This document shows, in pieces, positions 54,056 to 63,241 of a DNA stretch of 64,000 nucleotides; within the stretch, counting starts at the first letter, position 1, and each line of letters begins with the position of its first letter. The stretch is from the NCBI RefSeq assembly GCF_022448905.1, contig NZ_JAKVCW010000006.1, positions 186,001 through 250,000 on the forward strand, read 5' to 3'. The position numbers and the translations under genes are program-made. The notes beneath the pieces are model-generated. The model was given only the letters and a program-made list of their open reading frames with translations. It was not told the origin of the DNA and searched no databases. Source of the stretch: Shimia sp. (lineage in GTDB: Bacteria > Pseudomonadota > Alphaproteobacteria > Rhodobacterales > Rhodobacteraceae).

Positions 54056-54139
54056 ATGACAAAGATGCATATCGGACAGATCAATCTGGCAATTGTTGGC
54101 GCTAACGGTCGGGGCTATGTTGAGGGCACCAGAAGGTAA
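54056..54139 (+). CDS. Possible 27-residue leader peptide
   Basis: A short frame of 27 codons starts with ATG behind AGAGG with a good spacing and ends 55 bases before the third DUF1127 gene. The peptide is MTKMHIGQINLAIVG followed by ANGRGYVEGTRR and has no known relative. Only the ribosome site and position support it. Confidence 0.3.
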   Translation: MTKMHIGQINLAIVGANGRGYVEGTRR

Positions 54140-54194
54140 AACAGAAAATCGCCGAAAAATACGTTTCGGCACAGATAGATAAGGAGCCACCATC

Positions 54195-54407
54195 ATGGCA
54201 TTTGTTCAAACCGCTCAGACCGCCCGCATCGACCTTTTTGCAACCCTGCGTGCGTCCATTGAAGAGTTCAAAGCAGCCCGTGTGCTGCGTCAGAAATACA
54301 AATCCACCGTTCGGGAATTGGCCCGGATGAGTGACCGCGAGTTGGCCGATATTGGCGTCAACCGCTACGACATCAAAGGCATCGCCAAAGCCCACGTGTA
54401 CGGCTAA
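54195..54407 (+). CDS. DUF1127 domain protein, paralogue 3
   Basis: A 70-residue protein with the DUF1127 core RELARMSDRELADIGVNRYDIKGIAK at the C-terminus. AAGGAG precedes the start. Like the other two it carries its own terminator. The N-terminal helix is distinct from those of paralogues 1 and 2. Confidence 0.88.
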   Translation: MAFVQTAQTARIDLFATLRASIEEFKAARVLRQKYKSTVRELARMSDRELADIGVNRYDIKGIAKAHVYG

Positions 54408-54428
54408 GTGACCTAAGACATCGATTGT

Positions 54429-54459
54429 AACGCCCCTGCCTGATCCGCAGGGGCGTTTT
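54429..54459 (+). terminator. Terminator of DUF1127 paralogue 3
   Basis: AACGCCCCTGC (54429-54439) pairs perfectly with GCAGGGGCGTT (54447-54457), followed by TT. The convergent cyclase gene ends 32 bases further on. Confidence 0.92.
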
Positions 54460-54490
54460 GTCTTTCAGGTGGACTGGGAGAGTGCCGGCA

Positions 54491-55627
54491 TTACTCAGGC
54501 ATCGGGCTGGGTGCATAAACCGCTTCTCCAGAAGGCAACCCCTTGAGGGAGAAAGTGCCGACTTGACGTGTTCTGGGCACCAAGTTCGCTGCGGCATGTG
54601 ACATCAAAATTGGGCACTCTGTTTGGGCACATAGGCTTTCAATACGGGCCGCCAGGTTCACAGCTGGGCCCATGACTGTGAAGTCCAGCCGCTTTTCGCT
54701 GCCTACATTGCCGTAAAGCACTTCGCCGACGTTCAGGCCTATGCCAAAACGCAAGGTGTCGGTTTGGTGGCTGCTCGCAGCTTGGGCGGCCCGCAGGGCG
54801 CGGGCGACCGCGTCTTGTTGGCCTGCCGAAGCGGGAAAGATGGCCAACACCGCGTCCCCCATGAACTTAAGGATCTCACCGCTCTCCGAGGTCACCGTCG
54901 CGTCCATGACCTCAAAGAAGGTATTGGCGATGGCGACCGCCTGCTCCGGGTCACGCTCGACGTTGAGCTGGGTCCAGCCGCGCAGATCGCTGATCAGGAT
55001 GGCGGCATCGATGATGTCGACGTGACCGCGGGTGATTTCACCGGCCAAAACCCGCTGGGCTGTGTGTTTGCCCAGGTAGGCCTCGCTCACGGCGGAAGAG
55101 AGTGTGGTGAGGCGTAATACTTCGATAAAGGGCGCAAGTTGCGCGGCGATGGTGTCGAATCCCGCGAGGTCGGGGGGTGTAAATCCGCCAGCGTGGCGGG
55201 TTGTGAGGGTCATGACGGCGGTAACGCGGTCCCCAAACAGGACAGGGAGCGCATAATAGTCGCTGCCACCTTGGGCACGCAGCTCGTGCAGGACCTCGTG
55301 ATGGTCGGGAGCCAACGCGGACAGGTTTTGGCGAAAGGGTTTGCGGGATTGCGAGACGGTGGTCATCGGGCTGCCCGCATAGCCGCCGCGCGTCTCCAGC
55401 CCGTGGGTGCTTTCGACGACGGGTTTGGGGCCGGTGTCGTTCTCCCAGGTGGTGCCCACCGCGGCAAGCAACGGGTGCAGAGTGCGCATGGCAAAACGCA
55501 GACGCCAGACTGGGGCGTTTGCTTGCGCCAGCTGTGCGCCGAGCTGTTGGGTCAGATCGTCGAGGGTTTTGGCGGCGGCGGCGTTTGTCAGGAGCCAGTC
55601 GGTGAGGGTTTGGGGGGACCAAGGCAT
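54491..55627 (-). CDS. Class III adenylate/guanylate cyclase domain protein
   Basis: The 378-residue protein has a GAF-like N-terminal region (about 1-190) and a class III cyclase catalytic domain (about 200-375). The first metal aspartate lies in ILISDLRGWTQLN, the second in FMGDAVLAIFP, and LRFGIGLNVGEVLYGNVGSEKRLDFTVMGPAVNLAARIE spans the substrate and transition-state region with the expected N and R. It should make cAMP or, less likely, cGMP in the cytoplasm in response to a signal sensed by the N-terminal part. It is convergent with the DUF1127 cluster. Confidence 0.88.
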   Translation of the reverse strand: MPWSPQTLTDWLLTNAAAAKTLDDLTQQLGAQLAQANAPVWRLRFAMRTLHPLLAAVGTTWENDTGPKPVVESTHGLETRGGYAGSPMTTVSQSRKPFRQNLSALAPDHHEVLHELRAQGGSDYYALPVLFGDRVTAVMTLTTRHAGGFTPPDLAGFDTIAAQLAPFIEVLRLTTLSSAVSEAYLGKHTAQRVLAGEITRGHVDIIDAAILISDLRGWTQLNVERDPEQAVAIANTFFEVMDATVTSESGEILKFMGDAVLAIFPASAGQQDAVARALRAAQAASSHQTDTLRFGIGLNVGEVLYGNVGSEKRLDFTVMGPAVNLAARIESLCAQTECPILMSHAAANLVPRTRQVGTFSLKGLPSGEAVYAPSPMPE

Positions 55628-55897
55628 AGGGGGAGTTTAGTGGGGATTGGGCGGAAGGTAAAAGCGTTGGCCGCCTAGATCAAACGGAGTTTCCGCGAGG
55701 ATCGAATTGTGGCCTCACGCTTTAGGTTGGGCTTTCTACGCAGTGAACAATTATTGCATGTGGCGCGTGCAGTTGAGACACTCAGTTGAACACTGAGCCG
55801 TCTTTAGCCTTTCTGACAGTCTGACGCGCGGGACGGTCGCTCTGCGGTTCCGCCCTAATTCCGCCAAGAATCATCACTACTTTCAAAACCTAGTAGA

Positions 55898-56983
55898 TTG
55901 TTAGTGAAAAAGGGTTGGAAATTGCCATTCGTTTTTTATGCCTTGGGCCTAGCGCTCTGGTTCGGCTTTTGGGTGCTGGTTTTCCGTGTGTTGAGCAGAA
56001 TGCGAACAGCTGCAGCTGTTGGACGCGCGCTCTCGGATTTCAACTTCAGCCCGCGTGAGGTCTACAACGAAAGTCTCAAAGCGATGGAGCGCCACGCAGA
56101 CGTCTGGCGGAATGCCGTGTTGGGCGAGAGGCCTGGCAAGACCCAGGGTGATGTATCAGACGAACCTCTCGCTGCCCTTTTCTTTTTTGTGAACCGATTG
56201 AGCCCTGAAGGGCTGGGCGAATTGAAGCCGGATTGGTTCTTGAGCCAGCGCCTTAAACCGATCCCGTCCGTTGAGCTTCACGCAATCCGGTTTTTTTGCG
56301 CGTGTGCCGAACTTTCGGATAAGGAGTTTCAAAAGGTTCGCCGCCGGATGTTGCGCCGACAGCGGGGCGAGGCGGACAAAATCCGGTCAACTTGGCGCGG
56401 TCGCATTTCCTCCCGCATGGAAAGGATTGCGCAGACAAAGGCGGATCATGAGGAAGGACGCGATCAGGCCAAACTGTGGCTGCAAGAGCGCGCCAGCCCC
56501 GTTCGAGATCAGGATCTGACCAACTGGCTGTGTGCGCAAAGCCCGGACGTGTGGCACGAGTTGAGCATCGGCGTCGAGTGGATGGGCGACGGCGCAGCCG
56601 AGCTTGTGCCGTTTGTCGAATGGCTGGTCGCGCAGCCGGAGTTGGACCGAAGTACGGCGCTATTGCTCTTGGCGCAAGCGGTTGGCGAAGGAATCGACGC
56701 AGAACCCTACGAGCAACATGACTGCGCACGCAACCAGGCCTGGATGAAGACCTTGCACGAAGGGCTGAAGACTGCATTTTATACTCAGATTCAATTGGCC
56801 ATCCCGCCTGCAGGGAGACAAATGGTCGAGGCCTTGTTCGAACCTGAACACGCAAGTGGTTGGAAGCTGCCACATGTGGATTTGGATAAGATTCCAACTC
56901 GGCCACGCCACTCCGAGTGGGTTTTCATTGACAACCATCCGGTGGAAAGCTTCGAAGCTTGGAAAGACCGCCGCTTCGCTTAA
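55898..56983 (+). CDS. Hypothetical membrane-anchored protein
   Basis: This protein of about 361 residues has one N-terminal membrane segment (about residues 9-32, LPFVFYALGLALWFGFWVLV) and a large, mainly helical, charged domain. I recognise no family; the C-terminus ends KDRRFA. The start is uncertain: TTG 55898 and GTG 55904 are both possible and neither has a good ribosome site. It is the last inserted gene before the rplO block. Confidence 0.6.
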   Translation: MLVKKGWKLPFVFYALGLALWFGFWVLVFRVLSRMRTAAAVGRALSDFNFSPREVYNESLKAMERHADVWRNAVLGERPGKTQGDVSDEPLAALFFFVNRLSPEGLGELKPDWFLSQRLKPIPSVELHAIRFFCACAELSDKEFQKVRRRMLRRQRGEADKIRSTWRGRISSRMERIAQTKADHEEGRDQAKLWLQERASPVRDQDLTNWLCAQSPDVWHELSIGVEWMGDGAAELVPFVEWLVAQPELDRSTALLLLAQAVGEGIDAEPYEQHDCARNQAWMKTLHEGLKTAFYTQIQLAIPPAGRQMVEALFEPEHASGWKLPHVDLDKIPTRPRHSEWVFIDNHPVESFEAWKDRRFA

Positions 56984-57087
56984 GCTGTGATAGAGTGCTC
57001 CGCCCGTGAAATGCATCGTACACGTCTAGCTCAGCGCTCGGCCCGCGCAGCATCTTCCACATTGCAAAGCGCTGCCCAAGGGTCTAT

Positions 57088-57106
57088 ACGCCCCCGGTGG
57101 CGTTTT
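57088..57106 (+). promoter_or_regulatory. Terminator-like hairpin in the rplO leader
   Basis: ACGCC (57088-57092) pairs with GGCGT (57099-57103) around CCCGGT, running into TTTT. It lies 80 bases before rplO, a position similar to the hairpins before rpsJ and rplB. Confidence 0.45.
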
Positions 57107-57186
57107 GCGCCCCGAGAATCAAAATCAAGAAAAGCCGTGTTTGGCCCGATACGCTTCGTGGGTCAGTTCCGGCAAGGAGAAGCGAT

Positions 57187-57660
57187 ATGAAACTGCACGA
57201 ACTGCGCGACAATCCTGGCGCAACTAAGAAACGCATGCGCGTTGGCCGTGGCCCCGGTTCCGGTAAAGGTAAAATGGGTGGCCGTGGTATCAAAGGTCAG
57301 AAATCCCGTTCGGGTGTGGCGATCAACGGCTACGAAGGTGGCCAAATGCCTTTGTACCAGCGCCTGCCAAAGCGCGGCTTCAACAAGCCAAACCGCAAGG
57401 CATATGCTGTTGTAAACCTGGGCCTGATCCAGAAGTTCGTCGACGAGAAGAAGCTGGACGCCTCTGCCGCGATCACCGAAGAAGCCCTGGTTGCTTCCGG
57501 TCTGGTGCGCCGCGTTAAAGACGGCATCCGCGTTCTGGCAAAAGGCGAAGTTTCCGCCAAGCTGAACATCGAAGTGACCGGCGCCTCCAAAGCAGCTGTT
57601 GAAGCTGTCGAAAAAGCGGGCGGCTCTCTGACGGTCAAAACCGCGCCAGCGGCTGAATAA
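57187..57660 (+). CDS. rplO: 50S ribosomal protein L15
   Basis: L15 has 157 residues, with [21 protein letters not shown], the glycine-rich [24 protein letters not shown] region in two steps, and the [15 protein letters not shown] block. Thirty codons upstream are open but non-homologous; AAGGAG precedes 57187. It heads the rplO-secY-adk block. Confidence 0.97.
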   Translation: MKLHELRDNPGATKKRMRVGRGPGSGKGKMGGRGIKGQKSRSGVAINGYEGGQMPLYQRLPKRGFNKPNRKAYAVVNLGLIQKFVDEKKLDASAAITEEALVASGLVRRVKDGIRVLAKGEVSAKLNIEVTGASKAAVEAVEKAGGSLTVKTAPAAE

Positions 57661-57710
57661 GAGGTTGTGAGCGGGCACAGACCCGCTTACATAATCTTCC
57701 AAGTTTTCCT

Positions 57711-57746
57711 AACGCCGCCAAACCGGGAAACGGTTCTGGCGGCGTT
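57711..57746 (+). promoter_or_regulatory. Hairpin between rplO and secY
   Basis: AACGCCGCCA (57711-57720) pairs with TGGCGGCGTT (57737-57746), extended by ACC/GGT inside. It ends in TTCC and not a T-run, so partial termination or processing before secY is likely, giving less SecY than L15. Confidence 0.6.
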
Positions 57747-57768
57747 TCCAGTCTAAGAGAGATCCTAA

Positions 57769-59133
57769 ATGGTATCTGCAGCAGAGCAAATGGCGGCCAA
57801 CACCAGCTGGGCCGCGCTTGGTAAAGCCACCGATCTGCGCAATCGCATCCTGTTCACACTGGCATTGCTGATTGTCTATCGTCTTGGCACATGGATTCCG
57901 GTGCCGGGCATCGACGGCGTTGCCCTCCGTGAATTTATGGAAGAGGCGGGCGCAGGCATTGGCGGCATCCTGTCCATGTTCACCGGCGGTGCGCTGGGAC
58001 GTATGGGGATCTTTGCTCTGGGCATCATGCCGTACATCTCGGCCAGCATTATTGTTCAGCTTCTTGGCTCGATGGTTCCTGCGTTGGAACAGCTCAAGAA
58101 AGAAGGCGAGCAAGGCCGCAAAAAGATGAACCAATACACCCGCTACGGCACGGTGGCATTGGCAACGCTGCAGGCCTATGGCCTCGCGGTCAGCCTGGAG
58201 GCCGGTGAGCTGGTCACCGATCCGGGTATGTTCTTCCGCTTCAGCTGCCTTGTGACGCTGGTGGGTGGCACCATGTTCCTGATGTGGCTGGGTGAGCAGA
58301 TCACCGCACGCGGCATCGGCAACGGCATCTCCCTGATCATCTTTGTGGGCATCGTGGCCGAACTGCCAGCCGCTCTGGCACAGTTCTTTGTGTCTGGCCG
58401 CACCGGCGCGATCAGCGAAGCGGTGATTGTGGCCGTGATCTTCATGGTCATCGCAACCATCGCCTTTGTGGTCTTCATGGAGCGGGCGCTGCGTAAGATC
58501 CACATTCAATACCCACGTCGTCAGGTGGGCATGAAAGTCTATGACGGGGGCTCTTCGCACCTGCCGGTGAAAGTGAACCCAGCGGGCGTGATCCCGGCGA
58601 TCTTCGCCAGCTCCCTGCTGTTGCTGCCAACCACCATTGCGACCTTCTCCGGTAGCCAAACCGGCCCAATCATGTCGACCCTGCTGGCCTACTTTGGCCC
58701 AGGACAGCCGCTGTATCTGCTGTTCTTCGTGTCCATGATTGTGTTCTTTGCCTACTTCTACACCTTCAACGTCAGCTTCAAACCTGACGATGTGGCCGAC
58801 AACCTGAAAAACCAGAACGGCTTTGTTCCGGGCATCCGTCCGGGCAAGCGCACCGCAGAATACCTTGAGTATGTGGTCAACCGTATCCTGGTTCTGGGTT
58901 CTGCATATCTTGCGGCAGTCTGTCTCCTTCCGGAGATCCTGCGTGGACAATTTGCGATCCCGTTCTACTTTGGCGGCACCTCGGTTCTGATTGTGGTTTC
59001 CGTGACCATGGACACCATCCAGCAAGTTCAGAACCATCTGCTGGCGCACCAGTACGAAGGGCTTATTGAAAAGTCCCAGCTGTCTGGTAAAGGCCGGAAC
59101 AAACGCAAACGCAAAGGACCTGCTCGTCGATGA
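57769..59133 (+). CDS. secY: Protein translocase subunit SecY
   Basis: SecY, 454 residues, is the ten-helix channel of the Sec translocon. It shows the plug region [23 protein letters not shown] in two steps, the cytoplasmic loop [19 protein letters not shown] and the conserved [15 protein letters not shown] and [15 protein letters not shown] blocks. Its stop overlaps adk by ATGA. Encoded beside ribosomal genes, as usual. Confidence 0.98.
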   Translation: MVSAAEQMAANTSWAALGKATDLRNRILFTLALLIVYRLGTWIPVPGIDGVALREFMEEAGAGIGGILSMFTGGALGRMGIFALGIMPYISASIIVQLLGSMVPALEQLKKEGEQGRKKMNQYTRYGTVALATLQAYGLAVSLEAGELVTDPGMFFRFSCLVTLVGGTMFLMWLGEQITARGIGNGISLIIFVGIVAELPAALAQFFVSGRTGAISEAVIVAVIFMVIATIAFVVFMERALRKIHIQYPRRQVGMKVYDGGSSHLPVKVNPAGVIPAIFASSLLLLPTTIATFSGSQTGPIMSTLLAYFGPGQPLYLLFFVSMIVFFAYFYTFNVSFKPDDVADNLKNQNGFVPGIRPGKRTAEYLEYVVNRILVLGSAYLAAVCLLPEILRGQFAIPFYFGGTSVLIVVSVTMDTIQQVQNHLLAHQYEGLIEKSQLSGKGRNKRKRKGPARR

Positions 59134-59705
59134 ATATTATTCTGCTTGGCCCGCCCGGTGCCGGTAAAGGAACCCAGGCTGGCCGTCTCGTAGAGAAGCG
59201 CGACATGATCCAGCTTTCTACGGGCGACATGCTGCGCGCCGCCAAAACCTCCGGTACGGAGATGGGCAAGAAGGTTGCCGAGGTCATGGATCGTGGGGAG
59301 CTGGTCACCGATGAGATCGTGATTGGCCTGATCCGCGAGCAGCTGGAAGGCGACAAAAAGGGCGGTTTCATCTTTGATGGATTCCCGCGCACCCTGGCCC
59401 AGGCTGATGCGCTGGCTGAGTTGCTGGAAGACTGCGGCGAGAAGCTCGACGCTGTGATCGAGATGCAGGTGAATGATGAGGTTCTGGTCGAGCGCATCAT
59501 CAACCGCGCCAAAGAGGCGGTCGCCAACGGTGGTGAAGCCCGTGCAGACGACAACGCAGAAAGCCTGAAGGTGCGCTTGATGGCGTACTACAAGCAGACC
59601 GCGCCGTTGATTGGCTACTACCACGCCAAAGGCAACCTGACCTCTATTGACGGTCTGGCGTCGATGGATGAGGTTGAGGCCTCTGTGGCAGGCGTTTTGG
59701 GGTAA
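59130..59705 (+). CDS. adk: Adenylate kinase, short-LID type
   Basis: Adenylate kinase of 191 residues catalyses ATP + AMP = 2 ADP. P-loop GPPGAGKGT is at residues 7-15, the AMP-binding STGDMLR near 29-35, and [11 protein letters not shown] near 79-89. The LID is short (RIINRAKE then [12 protein letters not shown]), with no zinc motif. The gene is coupled to secY and ends this block. Confidence 0.97.
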   Translation: MNIILLGPPGAGKGTQAGRLVEKRDMIQLSTGDMLRAAKTSGTEMGKKVAEVMDRGELVTDEIVIGLIREQLEGDKKGGFIFDGFPRTLAQADALAELLEDCGEKLDAVIEMQVNDEVLVERIINRAKEAVANGGEARADDNAESLKVRLMAYYKQTAPLIGYYHAKGNLTSIDGLASMDEVEASVAGVLG

Positions 59706-59730
59706 GCCCAGCCTGTGAGAGTTTGAGATC

Positions 59731-59760
59731 GGAGCGCCCTTGGGCGCTCCGTTTCGTTTT
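59731..59760 (+). terminator. Terminator after adk
   Basis: GGAGCGCCC (59731-59739) pairs perfectly with GGGCGCTCC (59742-59750), followed by GTTTCGTTTT. Confidence 0.92.
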
Positions 59761-59764
59761 GGGG

Positions 59765-60217
59765 TTAGGCGGTTTGATTGTTCTGTAGTGTGAACAAAGA
59801 ACGGGCCGCATGGACGAACCCGAACAGTGCCATTTGTGATATGTAAAAAATCAGAAGAACGGGAGGCCACAGTAAGCTCTCATTGTAGCCGATCTGTTCA
59901 ATAGCAATGCAAAAATAGCTTATTGGTCCAGTCGCCAATGCTCCAAAGCCAAAGAATGCTAAGAGTAACTTGGCGGAAGTCGTTGTTTCCGGAAAGGCTT
60001 GATTGCGAACAAAGGCAGACGTGAATTTTAGGCGTTCTTTGTTACTTTGCACCTGACGTGAACACCATATCCCGAAATAGATGAGCAGGAACGAAATTGA
60101 GAGCATCAGATAGAAGCTATTTGTTGTCCAGAGGACAAAAAAAGCGATGATCACAATCGCATTGCCCGAGAGGTTTAGTTTCAATCCGAGATCGCCCCGC
60201 ATTCCGACTATGTACAT
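59765..60217 (-). CDS. Hypothetical four-helix membrane protein
   Basis: The 150-residue protein has four predicted membrane segments (about 17-32, 36-54, 84-104 and 115-138). I recognise no family. GAGAGGGAACC precedes ATG 60217; an in-frame ATG five codons further in is also possible. The gene is much more AT-rich than its ribosomal neighbours and lies on the opposite strand between adk and rpsM. Confidence 0.6.
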   Translation of the reverse strand: MYIVGMRGDLGLKLNLSGNAIVIIAFFVLWTTNSFYLMLSISFLLIYFGIWCSRQVQSNKERLKFTSAFVRNQAFPETTTSAKLLLAFFGFGALATGPISYFCIAIEQIGYNESLLWPPVLLIFYISQMALFGFVHAARSLFTLQNNQTA

Positions 60218-60434
60218 TGGTTCCCTCTCTCTTAGTCTCCTCGTGACGCTAGTTCGCGTTAGAGTAGAGCTGAAGGGGGTGCCGCCTAGGGGCTGAAAAG
60301 AGTGTCCTGTACGACACGAAACCGGAACCTCTTCAAGTGGCTTGTGGAGGTGTTCCGTTGTGGGAATGCTAAGCCGTCGTGCCGCGTAACAGGCACAGGA
60401 TCTATGAGAGAAGTGTGCCGTCGCACGTGGTGTC

Positions 60435-60463
60435 TTGACACCCCACCTAATCCCCCCTAAATC
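60435..60463 (+). promoter_or_regulatory. Sigma-70 promoter of the rpsM-rplQ operon
   Basis: TTGACA (60435-60440) and TAAATC (60458-60463) are separated by the ideal 17 bases. The transcript would have a leader of about 150 nt before rpsM. This is the clearest promoter in the window. Confidence 0.75.
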
Positions 60464-60539
60464 ACCCCATCTCTTAACGGAGAATCAATTCTTTGCGCGT
60501 GGGTCGCACCCATGTTGCAAGACCACCTGATCAGCTGAG

Positions 60540-60600
60540 GCCCGATCGCTTGCTAGCGTCGGGCTTACGTTGTGAAAAAAGGTTCCGGAGCTACGGAACC
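60540..60600 (+). promoter_or_regulatory. Two hairpins in the rpsM leader
   Basis: GCCCGA (60540-60545) pairs with TCGGGC (60559-60564), and GGTTCCG (60581-60587) with CGGAACC (60594-60600). The second ends just before the ribosome site, so it may be an autoregulatory target such as for S4 or S13; that is inference. Confidence 0.5.
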
Positions 60601-60622
60601 GCAACGAAAAGGAAAGTGACAC

Positions 60623-60991
60623 GTGGCACGTATTGCCGGCGTTAACATCCCGACCCACAAACGGGTCCCGATCGCCCTGACTTATATCACTGGCATTGGT
60701 CCAGCATCCGCCAAAGAAATCTGCGAGAGCGTGAAGATCGACGAAACCCGTCGTATCAACGAGCTGTCTGACGCAGAAGTTCTGGCTATCCGTGAGCACA
60801 TCGATGCGACCTACACCGTTGAAGGTGACCTGCGTCGTGAAGTGCAGATGAACATCAAACGTCTGATGGACCTGGGCTGCTACCGTGGTCTGCGCCATCG
60901 TCGTAACCTCCCGGTGCGCGGTCAGCGTACCCACACCAACGCACGTACCCGTAAAGGTCCTGCGAAGCCGATTGCCGGCAAGAAGAAGTAA
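60623..60991 (+). CDS. rpsM: 30S ribosomal protein S13
   Basis: S13 has 122 residues, starting with GTG ([14 protein letters not shown]) behind AAAGGAAAG. It contains the [15 protein letters not shown] helix-turn and the basic C-terminus [17 protein letters not shown] that contacts tRNA. It is the first gene of the alpha block. Confidence 0.98.
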   Translation: MARIAGVNIPTHKRVPIALTYITGIGPASAKEICESVKIDETRRINELSDAEVLAIREHIDATYTVEGDLRREVQMNIKRLMDLGCYRGLRHRRNLPVRGQRTHTNARTRKGPAKPIAGKKK

Positions 60992-61006
60992 GGGAGGGTT
61001 TGATCA

Positions 61007-61396
61007 ATGGCACGCGATAAGACTCGTACGAAGAAAAAAGAGCGTAAGAACATCGCCTCTGGTGTTGCGCACGTGAACTCTTCGTTCAACAACACCAAGA
61101 TCCTGATCTCTGACGTTCAGGGCAACGCGATTTCCTGGTCCTCTGCTGGCACCATGGGTTTCAAGGGCTCCCGTAAGTCCACCCCATATGCTGCTCAGAT
61201 GGCGGCGGAAGATGCAGGCAAGAAAGCACAGGATCACGGCGTGAAAACGCTGGAAGTGGAAGTTCAGGGTCCAGGTTCTGGCCGTGAATCCGCACTGCGC
61301 GCTCTGGCTGCTATCGGTTTCAACATCACCTCTATCCGTGATGTAACACCAATCGCACACAACGGCTGCCGCCCACCAAAGCGCCGCCGCGTTTAA
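61007..61396 (+). CDS. rpsK: 30S ribosomal protein S11
   Basis: S11 has 129 residues with [18 protein letters not shown], the [16 protein letters not shown] helix and the highly conserved end [17 protein letters not shown]. It forms part of the 30S platform. In many bacteria rpsD follows; here it does not, and rpoA is next. Confidence 0.98.
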   Translation: MARDKTRTKKKERKNIASGVAHVNSSFNNTKILISDVQGNAISWSSAGTMGFKGSRKSTPYAAQMAAEDAGKKAQDHGVKTLEVEVQGPGSGRESALRALAAIGFNITSIRDVTPIAHNGCRPPKRRRV

Positions 61397-61412
61397 GCGA
61401 CATTTCTACTGG

Positions 61413-61441
61413 CTGGGGCCGCGTGTTTTGCACGGCCCCAG
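61413..61441 (+). promoter_or_regulatory. Hairpin between rpsK and rpoA
   Basis: CTGGGGCCG (61413-61421) pairs perfectly with CGGCCCCAG (61433-61441). The sequence that follows, TTCGTCATTTTG, is only weakly T-rich, so partial termination or a processing site between ribosomal and polymerase genes is likely. Confidence 0.6.
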
Positions 61442-61511
61442 TTCGTCATTTTGAAACCTCGGGCGTCTGGTTCTTTTGGAACATGGGAACTGGACAAGAA
61501 TGGAGGGACGC

Positions 61512-62528
61512 ATGATCCACAAGAATTGGGCAGAATTGATCAAGCCTACACAGCTAGAAGTGAAGCCAGGCAACGACCCTGCGCGCCAAGCCACTGTTGT
61601 GGCAGAGCCGCTGGAGCGGGGCTTTGGTCTGACCCTGGGCAACGCGCTGCGCCGCGTTCTGATGAGCTCGCTGCAAGGCGCGGCCATCACCAGCGTACAG
61701 ATCGACAACGTGCTGCACGAGTTCTCCAGCGTTGCTGGTGTGCGTGAAGACGTGACCGACATCATCCTGAACCTGAAGGGCGTGTCCCTGCGCATGGAAG
61801 TGGAAGGCCCTAAGCGTCTTTCGATCAATGCGAAAGGTCCGGGTGCCGTGACTGCTGGCGACATCAGCGACAGCGCGGGCATTGAAGTTCTGAACAAAGA
61901 TCACGTGATCTGCCACCTTGACGATGGCGCCGACCTCTATGTCGAGCTGACCGTCAACACCGGCAAAGGCTACGTGTCTGCGGACAAGAACAAGCCAGAA
62001 GATGCACCTATTGGTCTGATCCCAATCGATGCGATCTACTCTCCGGTGAAGCGCGTGTCTTATGACGTGCAGCCAACCCGTGAAGGTCAGGTTCTGGACT
62101 ATGACAAGCTGACCATGAAAATCGACACCGATGGCTCCATCACGCCGGAAGACGCCGTGGCCTTCGCCGCGCGTATCCTGCAGGATCAACTGTCGATCTT
62201 CGTGAACTTCGATGAGCCAGAATCTGCGGGCCGTCAGGAAGAGGACGATGGTCTCGAGTTCAACCCGCTTCTGCTGAAGAAAGTGGACGAGTTGGAACTG
62301 TCCGTACGCTCTGCGAACTGCCTGAAGAACGACAACATCGTTTACATCGGCGATCTGATCCAGAAGACCGAAGCAGAGATGCTGCGCACACCGAACTTCG
62401 GCCGCAAGTCTCTGAACGAGATCAAAGAAGTGCTGTCCGGCATGGGCCTGCACCTCGGCATGGATGTCGAGGACTGGCCACCAGACAACATCGAAGATCT
62501 GGCCAAGAAGTTCGAAGACAACTTCTAA
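61512..62528 (+). CDS. rpoA: RNA polymerase subunit alpha
   Basis: RpoA has 338 residues. The N-terminal assembly domain includes [22 protein letters not shown] and [15 protein letters not shown]; the C-terminal domain (about 255-338) has [17 protein letters not shown] and [16 protein letters not shown], which bind UP elements and activators. The ATG at 61512 follows GGAGGGACGC; 12 codons upstream are open but not conserved. Confidence 0.98.
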   Translation: MIHKNWAELIKPTQLEVKPGNDPARQATVVAEPLERGFGLTLGNALRRVLMSSLQGAAITSVQIDNVLHEFSSVAGVREDVTDIILNLKGVSLRMEVEGPKRLSINAKGPGAVTAGDISDSAGIEVLNKDHVICHLDDGADLYVELTVNTGKGYVSADKNKPEDAPIGLIPIDAIYSPVKRVSYDVQPTREGQVLDYDKLTMKIDTDGSITPEDAVAFAARILQDQLSIFVNFDEPESAGRQEEDDGLEFNPLLLKKVDELELSVRSANCLKNDNIVYIGDLIQKTEAEMLRTPNFGRKSLNEIKEVLSGMGLHLGMDVEDWPPDNIEDLAKKFEDNF

Positions 62529-62675
62529 GTCTTGCAAGATTTGAGCGGGTCGCGTAGGTGCCCCGCTCAACCAATGCCCGGACCTGCCGGGGAAAATATG
62601 GGCTTCCGCCCCAAGGTGAACCGGTGACACGCATCACTGGTCTGACAAAGCAAAACGCGAATTAGGAGAAATCAA

Positions 62676-63095
62676 ATGCGTCATGCTCGTGGCTATCGCC
62701 GCCTGAACCGTACTCACGAACACCGTAAAGCCCTGTTTGCCAACATGGCGGGTTCCTTGATCGAACACGAACAGATCAAAACCACCCTTCCAAAGGCAAA
62801 AGAACTGCGTCCGATCGTTGAAAAACTGATCACGCTGGCCAAACGTGGTGACCTGCACGCGCGTCGTCAGGCAGCGGCTCGTCTGAAAGAAGACCAGTAC
62901 GTTGCAAAACTGTTTGACGTTCTGGGCCCACGCTACGCAGAGCGTAAAGGTGGTTACATCCGCATCATGAAAGCCGGCTTCCGCTATGGTGACATGGCGC
63001 CAATGGCGATCATCGAATTTGTGGATCGTGACGTTGATGCAAAAGGCGCGGCCGACAAGGCTCGCGTGGCAGCTGAAGAAGCCGCCGAAGAATAA
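62676..63095 (+). CDS. rplQ: 50S ribosomal protein L17
   Basis: L17 has 139 residues, opening [20 protein letters not shown] and with [17 protein letters not shown] and [20 protein letters not shown]; a short Ala/Glu-rich tail ends the protein. It follows rpoA by 147 bases and closes the alpha block. Confidence 0.98.
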   Translation: MRHARGYRRLNRTHEHRKALFANMAGSLIEHEQIKTTLPKAKELRPIVEKLITLAKRGDLHARRQAAARLKEDQYVAKLFDVLGPRYAERKGGYIRIMKAGFRYGDMAPMAIIEFVDRDVDAKGAADKARVAAEEAAEE

Positions 63096-63123
63096 ATCTC
63101 CATCTGGATCAACCAGATGCCTG

Positions 63124-63153
63124 GACCCCTGCCAGAATGGCGGGGGTCTTTTT
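63124..63153 (+). terminator. Strong terminator after rplQ
   Basis: GACCCCTGCCA (63124-63134) pairs with TGGCGGGGGTC (63138-63148) around GAA, with one T-G wobble, followed by five T. Confidence 0.95.
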
Positions 63154-63241
63154 CGTTCCAGGGTATACCTGAGGCAACCCGTCACATTTTGGATCCAAAA
63201 ACTCAGCACTACCTCTGTGAGGAAATGCAAAAGGTGCCGCA

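Larger units (their letters stand above)
60218..60622 (+). other. Promoter and leader region of rpsM
   Basis: This 405-bp region holds no credible gene. It contains the promoter at 60435-60463 and two leader hairpins at 60540-60600. The usual rpmJ gene found near rpsM in many bacteria is not present. Confidence 0.65.
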
